A DNA stretch of 63,547 nucleotides from Magnetococcales bacterium WMHbinv6 (GTDB lineage: Bacteria > Pseudomonadota > Magnetococcia > Magnetococcales > Magnetaquicoccaceae): positions 1 to 63,547 of the forward strand of contig PDZV01000005.1 in the NCBI GenBank assembly GCA_002753135.1, given 5' to 3'. Within the stretch, counting starts at the first letter, position 1. Each line of letters begins with the position of its first letter. A program made the translations under genes and the position numbers. This document shows, piece after piece, positions 27,802-38,482 of the stretch. The notes beneath the pieces are model-generated. The model saw only the letters and a program-made list of their open reading frames with translations. It did no database searches and was not told the origin of the DNA.

Positions 27802-30800
27802 AACGGGGTGGCATCTTGCGCTGGTTGGCGGGCATTGTCATTTCTGCCGTGATGGTCTGGCTGGCCAACCGGACCGGCGTCGAACAACAGCCCTATCAGC
27901 AGTTGGATGAGCTGGTTGTGTGGGCAGCAGACAGGGAGACGCGCATCAATCAACAGCTGGTTTTGGCCCGTTTTGGTCTGTTGCCCCACTATGATGATAC
28001 GGTCAGCTATCAACAGCAAAGCCTGCAGGCATTACAGCAGGCGCAACAGCCCATCTCCTGGCTGGGCCGCGATGCGGCAGAGTATCGGCAGGCTTGGTCG
28101 AGCCTGCAAGAGGATTTGCAGCAAAAACTCTCCTGGATCGAACAGTTCAAATCCGGCCATGCCATTCTGAAAAACTCTTTTGCCTATTTGCCGGTCATCG
28201 CGATGGAGCGGTTGAGCGATGGGCAAGAGCGCTCTGACAGCGCGTCGCAACCACAGACGGACAGGGAGATGATGGCCCTGCTGGCTCTGCTCTCCGAGAT
28301 GATTATCTCGCCGGGGGCGCACGAGGGGGATGTGTTGCTGCGCAAGCTGGAGGTGCATGTGGTCGGCTTGTCCGAGCATCCGCGTTATGCCGATCTGTTG
28401 GCGCATGTCATGTTGATTTTGCAATGGAAACCGCGCACCGATCAATGGCTGTATCAGATTATTGAGTTGCCGCTTGCCGATCGCTGGCATCGCCTGTTGC
28501 GCATTGCAGCCGACCATTTGGAGCGGGATCAACAGAGGGCTGCCGGTTATCAGGTGCTGTTGATTTGTGCTGCATTTTTGTTACTCTGGTTGTTTGGCGA
28601 TGCCTTGTGGCGTTTAAAGGGGGCTGCCTCCCGGCAGTTGCGCTTGCAACGGGTGGTGGAAGATGTGGAGGACGCCATCGCCGCCACGGATCGCAGCGGT
28701 GTCATTCAATACATCAATCCCGGTTTTGCCCGCATGAGCGGTCTGACGGTGGCGGAGGTGACGGGCAAACTGTTTTATGAACTGCAGCAGACGCTGCAGG
28801 AAGCCTCCGACCGGGAGGCGATCCGGCTTGCCATTCTGCGCGGGGTTCCCTGGCAGGCTCTGTTACCGATACGTTGCTGTAACAGCGCAGAGGAGGTGGT
28901 GCGCTGGCATCAGTTTCGTTTAACCCCCATTGTTGCCAAAGGGGGACGTCTGGATGGTTTTGTCATGCTTGCTCATGACATTACTCATATGAAAAAGACC
29001 GAAGAGGCCTTGCTGCAGGCAAAAGAACGGGCGGAAAATGCCGATCGGGCCAAAGGTGTCGTCAACGATATTCTGCAGTTGTCTCTCTTGTCGGAACCGT
29101 TGTCGGTGATCATGCAGCATGCCTTGCAGCGTGTTTTATCTATTCCCTGGTTGCCGGTGGAAAAGAGAGGGGCGGTTTTTCTGCAAGAGATAGGCAAAAA
29201 TTGGCTGCTGATGGTTGCCCAGGTCAATCTGCACCCGGAACTGCAGCGACGCTGCGCCCGGATTCGTTTGGGGGAATGTCTTTGCGGCAGGGTGGCGCAA
29301 AGTGGTGAGATGCTCTTTGTCGAGCAGGTGGATGCGCGGCATGAAATTGCTTTTCCGGGCATGGCCCAGCATGGGCACCTCTGTTTACCGATTCGCGCCG
29401 GAGAGAACCTTTTGGGGGTGTTGAACCTCTATCTGCGCACTGGGGCCAGAGAGGAGGAGTTGGCCAGCGATTTTCTCACCCTGGTGACCACCACCCTGGC
29501 TGGCCTGATCGAACGCAAGCGGGCAGAAGAGATGTTGCAGAAGCTCTATCATGCCGTAGAACAAAGCCCGGTGACGGTGGTCATTACCGATTTGCGCGGC
29601 ATCATCGAGTATGTCAATCCGAAATTTTGTGAAAATACCGGCTACAGTCGGGCCGAGGCCATCGGCCAGCACACCCGCATCCTGAAATCGGGGCACACCC
29701 AGGCGGAAGAGTATCAGACACTTTGGCAATCGATTATGGCCGGTCAGGAGTGGCATGGCGAGTTTCATACCCGGAAAAAGAGTGGCGATTGTTTCTGGGA
29801 ATCGGTCTCCATCTCCCCCTTGCGCGGTCCAAGTGGCGAAATTACCCATTTTGTCGCGGTCAAAGAGGATATTTCGCTGCGCAAGGAGATGGATCAACAG
29901 TTGCGCAACGCCAAGCAGAGTGCCGAAGAGGCCAATAGGGCCAAGAGTGAATTTCTTGCCAACATGAGCCATGAAATTCGTACACCGATGAATGCCATCA
30001 TTGGCATGACCGGTTTGTGCCTGCGCACCGAGTTGAACGAAAAGCAGGAAAATTATCTGCGCAAAATTGAGCGAGCATCTCATTCTTTGTTGCGGATATT
30101 AAATGATATTCTTGATTTTTCCAAAATTGAGGCCCGTCGTCTGGAGATGGAACGGGCTCCGTTTATTCTGGCGGATGTGTTGGAGCATTTGGCCACTGTG
30201 TTGACGGTGGCGGCGGAAGAAAAAGGGATTCTGTTGACCATTGCCCGGCAGGAGGAGGTGCCGGGGCAGTTGATGGGCGATGCCTTGCGCCTGCAACAGG
30301 TCTTGCTCAATCTGGCAGGCAACGCGGTCAAATTTACCGAACGGGGCCGTGTGCAGATCAAGGTGGAAGTGGCTGAACGGCTGTCGGCAGAACGGATCAG
30401 GCTGCGCTTTGTGGTGCAGGACAGCGGTATCGGCATGACGGCTGCCGAACAGAGCAAACTGTTTCAATCTTTTTCGCAGGCAGACAGCTCCACAACCCGT
30501 CGGTATGGGGGGACCGGTTTGGGGTTGTCGATCAGCCGCCATCTGGTGGAGATGATGCAGGGCACCATTCAGGTCGAGAGTGTGGCGGGGGTAGGGAGTA
30601 CCTTCTTCTTTACCGCCTGTTTCGACCTGCCGGCTGCCGGGGAGGAGATGACGACGGAAAGCGGTCTGGGGCGTCATCCTCTGGAACACTATGCCGCTTT
30701 GTTGCAAGAGGTCACTCAACGGGGCCCCATTTTGCTGGTCGAGGATAACGCCTTCAATCAACAGGTGGCACAGGATCTGCTGAATCTGGCCGGTTTTACG

Positions 30801-31763
30801 GTGCGGGTGGCAGAAAACGGTGCCATGGCATTGGAGGCTCTGCAGGAGGGAGAACCCATCGCCGTGTTGATGGATCTGCAGATGCCGGTGATGGATGGCT
30901 ATGAGGCGACCCGGCAGATACGGGCCCAGCCCCGCTGGACGCAGCTGCCAATTCTGGCCATGACCGCCAATGTGATGGCCGGGGAACGGGAGCAGTGTCT
31001 GGCGGTGGGTATGAACGACCATTTGGCCAAGCCGATTGATGTGGATCAGCTGTTTCAGGGTTTATTGCGTCATTTGCATCCGCAAGGATTGGCTCTGCTG
31101 CAGTCGGAGAAGCGACAGCTGCCAGGCGATGCCCCGGCGGCAAAGAGGGGGCTTCCCCCTCTGCCTGGTTTGGCATGGCAGAGCGCCCTGGCCCGTTTGG
31201 GTGGAAACGAGGCGTTGTTAATCAAACTGCTCTTTCGTTTTGCCGAGGGGCAGCGGCATGCCGATCAGCAGTTGCGTCAGCTGTTGGCAACGGGTGAAAG
31301 GGAGTCCGCGCTGCGTCTGCTGCATACCCTGAAAGGGGTGGCAGGCAGCGTGGGGGCCAACGCCCTGCAGGCCTGGTCGGCAAGCTGGGAAGGGGCAATG
31401 CAGCAGGGGGAGATGCCGGATGAAGAGGCGTTGACAAAATTTTCCCTGCTGTTGTCTGAGGTGGTGCGGGAGGTGGACCAGGCCTGTGCCATTATCCAGA
31501 AGGGACAAGCAGGTGTGCCGGGCAGCGATCAGCCGTTGCAGGCCGAACCGTTGCTGGCTTTGCTCGAGCAAATGTTGCCCCATGTCCAGGCCAGCCGTCC
31601 CAAACCCTGCTTACCCATGCTGAACGAAATGCGCACCCTGGCCGGCCAGGGCGAAGAGGCGGCTTTATTGGAGCAACTGGAACAACGTTTACGCAAATAC
31701 CGGATGAAAGAGGCGTTGCAGCTGTTGGTGGCCTTGCGTCAACGTTTGCAGGATCACACATAA
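27798..31763 (+). CDS. Membrane hybrid histidine kinase (DAHL-like sensor, PAS-GAF-PAS-HisKA-HATPase-REC-Hpt)
   Basis: About 1321 residues; ATG 27798 overlaps the peroxidase stop. TM1 (7-23) and TM2 (about 254-272) bracket an all-helical periplasmic sensor resembling the DAHL domain. Cytoplasmic PAS (about 285-400), GAF (about 415-575) and a second PAS (about 580-700) follow. HisKA has His725, then HATPase, REC with Asp1026 ([14 protein letters not shown]) and Hpt with His1176 ([14 protein letters not shown]). The tail carries [12 protein letters not shown], a variant of the element found in two upstream kinases. The translational link to the di-haem peroxidase suggests sensing of peroxide, redox state or the peroxidase itself. 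Confidence 0.92.
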   Translation: MKRGGILRWLAGIVISAVMVWLANRTGVEQQPYQQLDELVVWAADRETRINQQLVLARFGLLPHYDDTVSYQQQSLQALQQAQQPISWLGRDAAEYRQAWSSLQEDLQQKLSWIEQFKSGHAILKNSFAYLPVIAMERLSDGQERSDSASQPQTDREMMALLALLSEMIISPGAHEGDVLLRKLEVHVVGLSEHPRYADLLAHVMLILQWKPRTDQWLYQIIELPLADRWHRLLRIAADHLERDQQRAAGYQVLLICAAFLLLWLFGDALWRLKGAASRQLRLQRVVEDVEDAIAATDRSGVIQYINPGFARMSGLTVAEVTGKLFYELQQTLQEASDREAIRLAILRGVPWQALLPIRCCNSAEEVVRWHQFRLTPIVAKGGRLDGFVMLAHDITHMKKTEEALLQAKERAENADRAKGVVNDILQLSLLSEPLSVIMQHALQRVLSIPWLPVEKRGAVFLQEIGKNWLLMVAQVNLHPELQRRCARIRLGECLCGRVAQSGEMLFVEQVDARHEIAFPGMAQHGHLCLPIRAGENLLGVLNLYLRTGAREEELASDFLTLVTTTLAGLIERKRAEEMLQKLYHAVEQSPVTVVITDLRGIIEYVNPKFCENTGYSRAEAIGQHTRILKSGHTQAEEYQTLWQSIMAGQEWHGEFHTRKKSGDCFWESVSISPLRGPSGEITHFVAVKEDISLRKEMDQQLRNAKQSAEEANRAKSEFLANMSHEIRTPMNAIIGMTGLCLRTELNEKQENYLRKIERASHSLLRILNDILDFSKIEARRLEMERAPFILADVLEHLATVLTVAAEEKGILLTIARQEEVPGQLMGDALRLQQVLLNLAGNAVKFTERGRVQIKVEVAERLSAERIRLRFVVQDSGIGMTAAEQSKLFQSFSQADSSTTRRYGGTGLGLSISRHLVEMMQGTIQVESVAGVGSTFFFTACFDLPAAGEEMTTESGLGRHPLEHYAALLQEVTQRGPILLVEDNAFNQQVAQDLLNLAGFTVRVAENGAMALEALQEGEPIAVLMDLQMPVMDGYEATRQIRAQPRWTQLPILAMTANVMAGEREQCLAVGMNDHLAKPIDVDQLFQGLLRHLHPQGLALLQSEKRQLPGDAPAAKRGLPPLPGLAWQSALARLGGNEALLIKLLFRFAEGQRHADQQLRQLLATGERESALRLLHTLKGVAGSVGANALQAWSASWEGAMQQGEMPDEEALTKFSLLLSEVVREVDQACAIIQKGQAGVPGSDQPLQAEPLLALLEQMLPHVQASRPKPCLPMLNEMRTLAGQGEEAALLEQLEQRLRKYRMKEALQLLVALRQRLQDHT

Positions 31764-31806
31764 TGTTTCGTGAGCAAATCTGCTGGCAAGGTGAGGGTGA
31801 GCCTTT

Positions 31807-32703
31807 TTATGCGCTGCGGCTGTTGACCGTGGTGATCACCGTGTTGCCGTTGCCTTGATACTCCAGGCGATCAAAGCTGGCTGCCTTGGACATGGCCACC
31901 CCGCGACCATGCAGATCGAAAGCCCTTTCCGTGCTGAATTCGAGATATTTCTGCCACTCAAAACCGTTGCCCTGATCGATGATGGTGACGGTGTAGTGGT
32001 CTGGTTGTTTTTCCATGCGCACTGTGACGTACAGGCTGAGAAAACGCGCCTCCTGCAGACGTCTTTCCACCTCTTGCCGCCAGAGGCCATTTAGAACCAG
32101 TTGGCTTTTTTCGCTGTAGGTAATGCCCAGGTTGCCATGTTCGATGGCGTTGATCAGCAATTCGGAATAGCCGCCCACCGTTCTTTCCGGCTGCTGGCTG
32201 ACTTCAGCCAACAGCAGAGACATTTTTTCTGCCTCAGCCAGCGACCGCAAGCGAAATTCTGCCTGGCGCAGCAGATGCAGAGCCATGGTTTTTTGGCCGA
32301 TCAGGGTGCGCAGCTCTTTTTTCTTTTGCGCCTCCTGCAGGGCATTCTGAATGACGCAGCGCAGAACATTTTCCGGCGAGGGTTTGGTCAGATAATAATA
32401 GGCACCCGCCGCCAATCCGGCGGCAATCTCCTGTTGCCGGTCATGGCCGGTCAGCATCACCACCGGCAGTTCGTGGAAACGATCATCGGCCTTCAGACGG
32501 TGCAGCAACTCCATGCCATCCATGCGCGGCATTTGCCAGTCCAACAGCACCAAATCAAAGGGGAGCGGCTGTTCCTGCAACCGTTGCCAGGCATCCAGAC
32601 CATCTTCGGCCCCGGTGACCGTGTAACCGGCTTGTTGCAGCAGATCTTCGGTGACGGAGCGCATGAATTCATCATCATCGACAATCAACAACCGTTCGCT
32701 CAT
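31807..32703 (-). CDS. Response regulator with C-terminal GHKL ATPase domain
   Basis: 298 residues. REC at 4-122 has phospho-acceptor Asp55 (LVLLDWQMPRMDG). A helical linker leads to a HATPase_c domain (about 170-298) with N-box ELLINAIEHGN, G1-like DQGNGFEW and GRGVAM. It has no HisKA, so the output resembles RsbW/anti-sigma-type ATPases. It could bind an anti-sigma antagonist or act as a phosphorylation-controlled kinase for a serine on a partner protein; no STAS partner is encoded nearby. Its start codon overlaps the stop of the upstream hybrid kinase (ATGA), so the two likely form a cognate pair. Confidence 0.88.
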   Translation of the reverse strand: MSERLLIVDDDEFMRSVTEDLLQQAGYTVTGAEDGLDAWQRLQEQPLPFDLVLLDWQMPRMDGMELLHRLKADDRFHELPVVMLTGHDRQQEIAAGLAAGAYYYLTKPSPENVLRCVIQNALQEAQKKKELRTLIGQKTMALHLLRQAEFRLRSLAEAEKMSLLLAEVSQQPERTVGGYSELLINAIEHGNLGITYSEKSQLVLNGLWRQEVERRLQEARFLSLYVTVRMEKQPDHYTVTIIDQGNGFEWQKYLEFSTERAFDLHGRGVAMSKAASFDRLEYQGNGNTVITTVNSRSA

Positions 32704-35700
32704 GGTGTTTCTCCTAAGCTGCGCAGAAAGTGCTGAATCGCTTCACTGCTCTCCTGCAGCTGTTTTTGCAAGAGGGGTTGTTCCTGGTTGCACTGTGCCA
32801 GGTCACTGTTTTTGCCCGCCCGTTCGAGGGATTGCAGCTGTTCGCCGAGGCGCAGGGCACCCACCATGCGGGCCGCCGATTTAAAGGCATGTGCCACCTG
32901 TCCGGCTTTTTCTGCCTGCTCTTGGGCAAGCGCCTCTTCGATGGCTGCCAGCTGTTGCGGGGCGCTTTGCAGAAATTTATGCAGCAGGCGCTGCTGCAGT
33001 TGCGGGTTGTCGCCCACCATACGGCGGATGGTATCGGCATCCCAGATGGCCAATTCGCCGTCCGTTGCGCTTTCGGTTATCGGGGTAGGCTTGGTGGCTG
33101 TGTCAGGGAAGAGGATCGCAGGGGCGGGATCAGTCGGGTGGTGCGCTGCTGCGCTCATCGGCAACCATTTGTTGAGCATGGCACCCAGTTCGTGCATGCG
33201 CAACGGTTTGGAGAGATAATCATCCATGCCGCTGGCAATGCACCGTTCCGCTTCGCCCTGCAGGGCGTTGGCGGTGACGGCGATAATCGGTCGATGTTCG
33301 CCCTCTTTTTCCTCTTGCAGAATGGCCCTGGTCAGGGCAAAACCGTCCCGGTTGGGCATGTGGCAGTCGGTCAACAGCAGGGCATAGCGCCCGCTGCGCC
33401 ACATGTGCAACGCCACTTCCCCATCTTCTGCCACTTCCACGGCATAGCCCAACAGATGCAGCTGTTCGCGGATCACTTCGCGATTGATCTCGTTGTCCTC
33501 TGCCAACAAAATCAGCCGACCACTGCGGATGGCCTGTTCGATGGTGGGCACCTCTTGCCGGGGACGTTGGCGACGATCGGTCATGGCCACCAGAGTGCCC
33601 GCTTTCATCCGTCCTGCCGCCACGGCCAGATGGGCGATCAACTCCTGATAGAGCAGGGGGGTGGCGGCGATGGTGACAGAGTCAGACCAGGAACCCGCCT
33701 GTGCTTGCCGCAACAGGCGGACCAGGCGCATCCCTTCCGGGAGTGAAAAATTGTGTAAGTTGAGGGTTTCATCGGCCACCACCAACAGCGCACCAGAGGT
33801 TGCGCCCGCGTCTGCCCAGTGTTGTCGCAAGGTTTCCATATCACGGAACAGGGTGGTTTCTGCCCGGGCTGCCCGGCAATAGTCGAAGAGTATTTCGCCA
33901 TAAATCGGGTCAGACGCCAAAATCAACAGGCAGACTCCCTCCAGGTCTGTTTCCGGGGGCAGATGGCGGTTGGTGGGTGGGGTGCAGGCTTCCAGCGGCA
34001 AGGTGACGACAAATTCGGTCAAGGTGTCGGGAATGCTGTGTACGGTGATATTGCCGCCCATCAGTTCCACCAAACGGTGGCTGATGCTTAAGCCCAGGCC
34101 GGTGCCGCCATATTTGCGCGAGGTGCTGGCGTCGGCCTGACTGAAGGGTTTGAACAGTTTTTTCTGGGCCTCTGCATTGATGCCGATGCCGTTGTCGCGG
34201 ATGGTAAGTTTAAGTTGGCTCGCCCCCTCTGTCGGGTGGAGGGCTTCGGCCCGCACCGCGACCCGACCGGCATGCAGATCGCGGGTGTTGGTGAACTTGA
34301 CGGCGTTACCCACCAGATTGAGAATAATCTGCCGCAAACGGGTCGGATCGGCCAATAGCCAGCGAGGCAACTGGGGAGCAACGTAGACCGAAAGATCAAG
34401 CCCTTTGCCGGAGGCCGTGGCATACATCAACTGCACCGACCCTTCGACCACTTCACGCAGCGGCGTCGGGGTGCGCTCCACCATCATCTTGCCGGCTTCA
34501 ATTTTGGAAAAGTCAAGAATATCATTTAAAATATTGAGCAGACTGAGCGATGAATCGGCGATGGTGGTCAACATGCGCCGTTGATTGGCGTTCAGTTCGC
34601 TTTGTTGCAGCAGATCAAGCATGCCGATGATGCCGTTCATCGGGGTGCGAATTTCATGGCTCATGTTGGCCAGAAAGTCCGATTTGACCCGGGCCGCCTC
34701 TTCTGCCGCCTGCTTGGCCTCTTCCATGGCCAGCTCCACATCTTTCTGATCGGTAATATCGATGATGGTGCCGGTCATCAACTGGGCCTTGCCTTCGGCG
34801 TTGCGTAGCGAAACATAGCCGCGCACATTGATCCAGCGAATACGCTCCCCGTTGCGCAGCGAGGGAAAGGTGGTGTTGAAAAACGCCTCCTTGCCGATGA
34901 TACAGCCGCGCAGTGCATCCAGGGTTTCATCGACACGATCGGCATGATCGGGACAATTTTCCTTGGCACGATCCAGCAGGGCGAACAGTTCGCTTAAGCA
35001 ATACGATTTATCCACATGGGTCGAAAGCGGCATGCCGAGCAGACGAGCGGTGGTATCGAGAGCGTGAAAGGTATCCGTCTCACTGAAATCGATCCACCAG
35101 GCACCGACCGATGCCGACTCCAACGAGCCGTAGACCAGTTGGTTGAGAATACGCATGCGGTTTTCCGCCTGTCGCCGGGCTGTGACATCGCGAAAGACCA
35201 CGGCAGCTCCTACCAGATGCCCCTCCTGGCGCATGGGCACCGAGCTGTATTCGACGGCGATGCCGGTGCCATCTTTGCGCCAATAGAGTTCATCTTCCAC
35301 ATGGCTGGGAATCCCCTGTTGATAGGCTTTGCGGGTCGGACACTGCCCGACCGGATAGGCATCGCCGTTGGGAAAAGTGTGGTGAATGGTGGCGTGCATG
35401 GGAATGCCGATCAACTCTTCGACATTCCAGCCGAGAATCGAGGCGGCAGCCTGATTGGCAAAGGTGGTGATGCCGTTGGTATCCATGACGAAAATACCAT
35501 CGGCCACCGAGGCGAGAATCAGGGCATGCCGGGCTTCGGAGGCGCGCAGGGCCTCTTCCATCTGTTTGCGGGCGGTAATATCCAGCACGGTTCCTACCAT
35601 GCGCGTCGCTTTTCCTTCCGACGTATGAGCGACGATGGCCCCCCGTGAAACAAACCAGCGGATGGTGCCGCTTTTGGTGATGGCCCGATATTCGGCCAGA

Positions 35701-36188
35701 TAACGATCCTGGTTGCCGAGCAGGCAGGCATGCCCCTGTTGCAGTACCCGTTCCCGATCCGCCGGATGGATGGTATTCAACCAAAAGGAGCGATGCAGCG
35801 GTTCAATCTCTTCCAGGGTATAACCGAGCATCTCTGCCCAGGTGGCGTTGACGACCATGCTTTCGGTCAGCAAATCCACATCCCACAGCCCCAGATTGCC
35901 CCCTTCCAGGGCCAGACTAAGCCGCTGTTCAATCTGGCGGCGCTCCTCCACTTCGCGCCCCAGACGATGGTTCCACAACAACACCACGCCGAGAACCAGA
36001 ATACCGGTTCCCATGGCCAGCAACGATTGCCACAGAGGGAGGGTAGAGGTGGTGAAAACGGCGGTGTTTTCCGAATCTTCCAACCCATAGGCAGAGGCGA
36101 GTGGCAACAGGCTGAAAAAGAGTGCCGTCAGAAGGTGCCGCCAGTCTGTGGCGCTGTGCAGCGCACACAGCAGATCATTTTTTTTCAT
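32700..36188 (-). CDS. Membrane hybrid histidine kinase (three PAS, HisKA-HATPase-REC-Hpt)
   Basis: 1162 residues. A hydrophobic segment at about 16-35 and a TM near 52-72 leave only a small extracytoplasmic part. Three PAS/PAC units cover about 85-210, 215-335 and 340-475. HisKA has His511 ([17 protein letters not shown]), then HATPase ([21 protein letters not shown]), a degenerate receiver (about 755-870) and REC with Asp941 ([13 protein letters not shown]). Hpt has His1100 ([12 protein letters not shown]). It is co-oriented and overlapping with the REC-ATPase gene, which is the probable phosphorelay target. It lacks the YRLKEA tail seen in the 18.9-31.8 kb kinases. Confidence 0.92.
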   Translation of the reverse strand: MKKNDLLCALHSATDWRHLLTALFFSLLPLASAYGLEDSENTAVFTTSTLPLWQSLLAMGTGILVLGVVLLWNHRLGREVEERRQIEQRLSLALEGGNLGLWDVDLLTESMVVNATWAEMLGYTLEEIEPLHRSFWLNTIHPADRERVLQQGHACLLGNQDRYLAEYRAITKSGTIRWFVSRGAIVAHTSEGKATRMVGTVLDITARKQMEEALRASEARHALILASVADGIFVMDTNGITTFANQAAASILGWNVEELIGIPMHATIHHTFPNGDAYPVGQCPTRKAYQQGIPSHVEDELYWRKDGTGIAVEYSSVPMRQEGHLVGAAVVFRDVTARRQAENRMRILNQLVYGSLESASVGAWWIDFSETDTFHALDTTARLLGMPLSTHVDKSYCLSELFALLDRAKENCPDHADRVDETLDALRGCIIGKEAFFNTTFPSLRNGERIRWINVRGYVSLRNAEGKAQLMTGTIIDITDQKDVELAMEEAKQAAEEAARVKSDFLANMSHEIRTPMNGIIGMLDLLQQSELNANQRRMLTTIADSSLSLLNILNDILDFSKIEAGKMMVERTPTPLREVVEGSVQLMYATASGKGLDLSVYVAPQLPRWLLADPTRLRQIILNLVGNAVKFTNTRDLHAGRVAVRAEALHPTEGASQLKLTIRDNGIGINAEAQKKLFKPFSQADASTSRKYGGTGLGLSISHRLVELMGGNITVHSIPDTLTEFVVTLPLEACTPPTNRHLPPETDLEGVCLLILASDPIYGEILFDYCRAARAETTLFRDMETLRQHWADAGATSGALLVVADETLNLHNFSLPEGMRLVRLLRQAQAGSWSDSVTIAATPLLYQELIAHLAVAAGRMKAGTLVAMTDRRQRPRQEVPTIEQAIRSGRLILLAEDNEINREVIREQLHLLGYAVEVAEDGEVALHMWRSGRYALLLTDCHMPNRDGFALTRAILQEEKEGEHRPIIAVTANALQGEAERCIASGMDDYLSKPLRMHELGAMLNKWLPMSAAAHHPTDPAPAILFPDTATKPTPITESATDGELAIWDADTIRRMVGDNPQLQQRLLHKFLQSAPQQLAAIEEALAQEQAEKAGQVAHAFKSAARMVGALRLGEQLQSLERAGKNSDLAQCNQEQPLLQKQLQESSEAIQHFLRSLGETP

Positions 36189-36327
36189 GGCCGGATCGCA
36201 GCACCCGCCACCGAGCCCAGGGGGACATATTGACAGCCGCCAGGCAGCAGAAGAGGCGCTCTCAGCAGGGCGGCAGAGCTGGCTTCACAGGTAAGCGGTT
36301 TCACTCTTCAGCTCCTCTTGCAGTGGG

Positions 36328-36807
36328 TCAGCGCAGACCCAAATCCTGAATGGCATCCACCACCACACGGGTGCCGGCAACAATTTTCAAAATATCACCG
36401 CCGACCCGCACCAGCTTGTAGCCGCTTGCCACCTGACCCAACTGTTGCAGCAGTTCAGCAGGCAGCGCCTCCTGGGGTAAATCGACCGGCAGGGGATACC
36501 CTCTATTCCATTTTTTGGCCTGACCGGGGGGTTGGCAGCCGTTATTTTTTTTGGCCAATCCGGGCGGGCAGGGACGGTTGCCCTGAAAGCCGCTGCTGTA
36601 GTACTGCCGCACGACTTCATTTTGTTCGACAGTAAAATGGCGGATGTTTTGCTCAGGATTGCCCGGCGTGGGCCGGGCAGGCCGCTGTTCGGACTCTTCC
36701 TGGCTGTGTTTATTGCGACCGGCCCAGGGAGGGGGATCTGCCGACAACGGTGCGGCAAACAGTGTACAAAGCGAGGAGAGCAGCAGGACGGAAAACAGGC
36801 GCGGCAT
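36328..36807 (-). CDS. RcnB/CigR-like periplasmic protein
   Basis: 159 residues with a signal peptide (1-23). A Pro/Glu-rich stretch leads to CPPGLAKKNNGCQPPGQAKKW, the paired C-PPG-AKK motif seen in RcnB/CigR-family proteins. A short hydrophobic C-terminal segment follows (ILKIVAGTRVVVDAI), which in this family forms the small RcnB-like fold. RcnB members influence nickel/cobalt homeostasis and CigR proteins act as membrane-associated anti-virulence factors; the actual role here is unknown. Transcribed alone on the minus strand. Confidence 0.68.
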   Translation of the reverse strand: MPRLFSVLLLSSLCTLFAAPLSADPPPWAGRNKHSQEESEQRPARPTPGNPEQNIRHFTVEQNEVVRQYYSSGFQGNRPCPPGLAKKNNGCQPPGQAKKWNRGYPLPVDLPQEALPAELLQQLGQVASGYKLVRVGGDILKIVAGTRVVVDAIQDLGLR

Positions 36808-36958
36808 TGCAGGTTGACTCCGAAAACAGGTATGGCAGGCCCTATTGCTGCCGGTTCAGCGGCACAACAAACCCACTCACTCTATCCCATGGTGAGCAAT
36901 AAAGCAATATTATCGTGTGTATTGTGTGAATAGAACAGCAAACGTTGCAGACGGGTTG

Positions 36959-36997
36959 GCTCCGCTCCGGAGCCGAGAGGTGGGACCGGAGCGGAGC
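36959..36997 (-). terminator. Strong hairpin downstream of the Gly/Tyr-rich protein gene
   Basis: Perfect 12-bp inverted arms (36959-36970 and 36986-36997) with a 15-nt loop start 7 bases past the stop codon of the minus-strand gene. There is no T-run on the exit side, so it may stabilise the mRNA rather than terminate it, as expected for a highly expressed structural protein. Confidence 0.5.
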
Positions 36998-37004
36998 AGG
37001 CATC

Positions 37005-37286
37005 CTACCACCAGTTCCAGGGCATCCAACCGTTGCCCCAGTTCCAGGGTCCGCCACCCCAACCACCGGGATAACCATAGCCACCGTAAGGATAATATCC
37101 TCCCCAACCCGGATAACCGTAGCCGGAATAGGGATAATAACCACCCCAGCCCGGATAACCATAGCCATAGTAAGGATAGCCACCGTAGGGACTACCCCAC
37201 CAGGCTTCACCGCTTGTCGGAACGGTTAGGCTGGCAATGCTCAACAGGCCGGCGATGAGCAATGCCGCGACTGTTTTACGAATCAT
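37005..37286 (-). CDS. Secreted Gly/Tyr/Trp/Pro-rich repeat protein, sulfur-globule-protein-like
   Basis: 93 residues from ATG 37286, with GGAGG about 7 bases upstream. After a signal peptide (about 1-27, ending near GEA) the mature part is built almost entirely of repeated YGYPGWGGYYPY-type units rich in Gly, Tyr, Trp and Pro. It contains no Cys. Composition, size and signal peptide resemble the envelope proteins of sulfur globules in Allochromatium and relatives (SgpA/B/C). A structural role coating periplasmic sulfur globules is inferred. Other Gly/Tyr-rich coat proteins are possible. Confidence 0.62.
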   Translation of the reverse strand: MIRKTVAALLIAGLLSIASLTVPTSGEAWWGSPYGGYPYYGYGYPGWGGYYPYSGYGYPGWGGYYPYGGYGYPGGWGGGPWNWGNGWMPWNWW

Positions 37287-37447
37287 CTTTTTCCTCCCTA
37301 TTGATGGTGTCGATGGATGTACTGCCGATACTTGTACCCATTGCCAAGTGACTTGGCGGGATAGCCTCTGCGCTTGGGTATCAAGCAAGGATGACTATAA
37401 CCCATTTTTCTGCCGTTGCCAAGTATAACTTTGCAAGATTAGCGAAT

Positions 37448-37993
37448 TCAGTTATGCTTTTCCCCATGCCAGAGCGCTTGCAGACGGGGTTGCCGACCGC
37501 TGGCCTGGTGATACGTCTGATAACGGAGCGGATTTTTTTGGTAATATTTTTGATGATAGGCCTCGGCAGGCCAAAAGGTGGTGATGGGCACAATTTCGGT
37601 GACGATCGGTTCCGGGAAGGGTTTATGTTTCTGCAGCCAGGCCAGGGAAGTCATGGCTTGTTGTTGCTGTTCCTGAGAATGGTAAAAGATGGCCGTACGG
37701 TATTGGCTGCCGCTGTCGCAGAATTGCCGATTGCGGGTGGTGGGATCGATATTGTGCCAAAAGATGTGCAGCAGGGTTTCGTAGGAGATGCGTTGCGGGT
37801 CAAAACAGAGCTGCACCACTTCGGCGTGGCCGCTAGAGCCACTGCAGACCGCTTCATAGCTGGGATTATCCAGGCTGCCACCGGCGTAGCCGACGGTGGT
37901 GGCAAGCACCCCTTCCTGGCTATCGAAGGGGCGTTCCATGCACCAGAAACAGCCACCGGCAAAGGTGGCATAGTGTTTGTCGTCACTTGGCAT
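37448..37993 (-). CDS. msrA: Peptide methionine sulfoxide reductase MsrA
   Basis: About 181 residues. It reduces methionine-S-sulfoxide in oxidised proteins. The catalytic motif GGCFWCME lies at residues 13-20, and GYAGG, NPSYEAVCSG and HAEVV follow at expected spacing. ATG 37993 is favoured because GGGAG lies 9 bases upstream and because it puts the catalytic Cys at the usual distance; a longer frame starts at 38035. The C-terminal tail (about 150-181) lacks an obvious resolving-Cys pair, so its resolving mechanism is uncertain. Confidence 0.92.
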   Translation of the reverse strand: MPSDDKHYATFAGGCFWCMERPFDSQEGVLATTVGYAGGSLDNPSYEAVCSGSSGHAEVVQLCFDPQRISYETLLHIFWHNIDPTTRNRQFCDSGSQYRTAIFYHSQEQQQQAMTSLAWLQKHKPFPEPIVTEIVPITTFWPAEAYHQKYYQKNPLRYQTYHQASGRQPRLQALWHGEKHN

Positions 37994-38039
37994 TGTATCA
38001 GACTCCCTACAACATTGATCCGAATATAGAGGCAAGAGG

Positions 38040-38380
38040 GGAGGTCAACCGGTCTCAGTGGAGCAAGCCGCATCACTTTGGCGACATGGGCGTTTTCCAG
38101 AGTCTCTCGCTCGGCCAATGCCGCTATGGTGATTACGTTACCACTCTCCAGTTGCCAAAGCCAGCAGCCGAGAAGGCGGCAGATGGCATCCTTGTCGAAC
38201 GGTCTGCCGTATTTGCCGGTTGCACCCTGCGCGGTTATCCCAAGCCGTAGTCGAACGGGTGACTGCGTTGGCTGCGTCGCTGGCTCCTCGCAGTACTGTT
38301 TGCACTCCACGACTGCGCCGAAAAAATTCCAGACAACAGCGGAAAATTTCAGGTTCAATTCATGTTGATCTGTCATATTC
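38040..38380 (-). pseudogene. Decayed recombinase-type DNA-binding fragment
   Basis: The minus strand encodes a stretch with WQLESGNVITIAALAERETL and AHVAKVMRLAPL. This resembles the helix-turn-helix tail (rmLesG..asi.eLAe.e....yvsrvLRLa.LaP) of a family of phage- or plasmid-type recombinase and associated proteins. The frame runs on into msrA without its own stop or conserved ending, and no strong start is visible. It is most likely a remnant. The assignment rests on this one motif and is uncertain. Confidence 0.35.
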
Positions 38381-38482
38381 ATCCCAGATAGGGGCGGTTG
38401 ATTGAATACGCAGGGTGAATAACAGACCTTGCCTCTTGATCGCTGGTTTTTTGAACTTTTTCTCTTTGCCAAGGTTACCTTC

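Noticed and set aside
37081-37200. Tandem repeats that could suggest a CRISPR or satellite array
   Set aside because: The units are codons for the Gly/Tyr-rich repeats of a secreted protein; there are no spacers of constant length.
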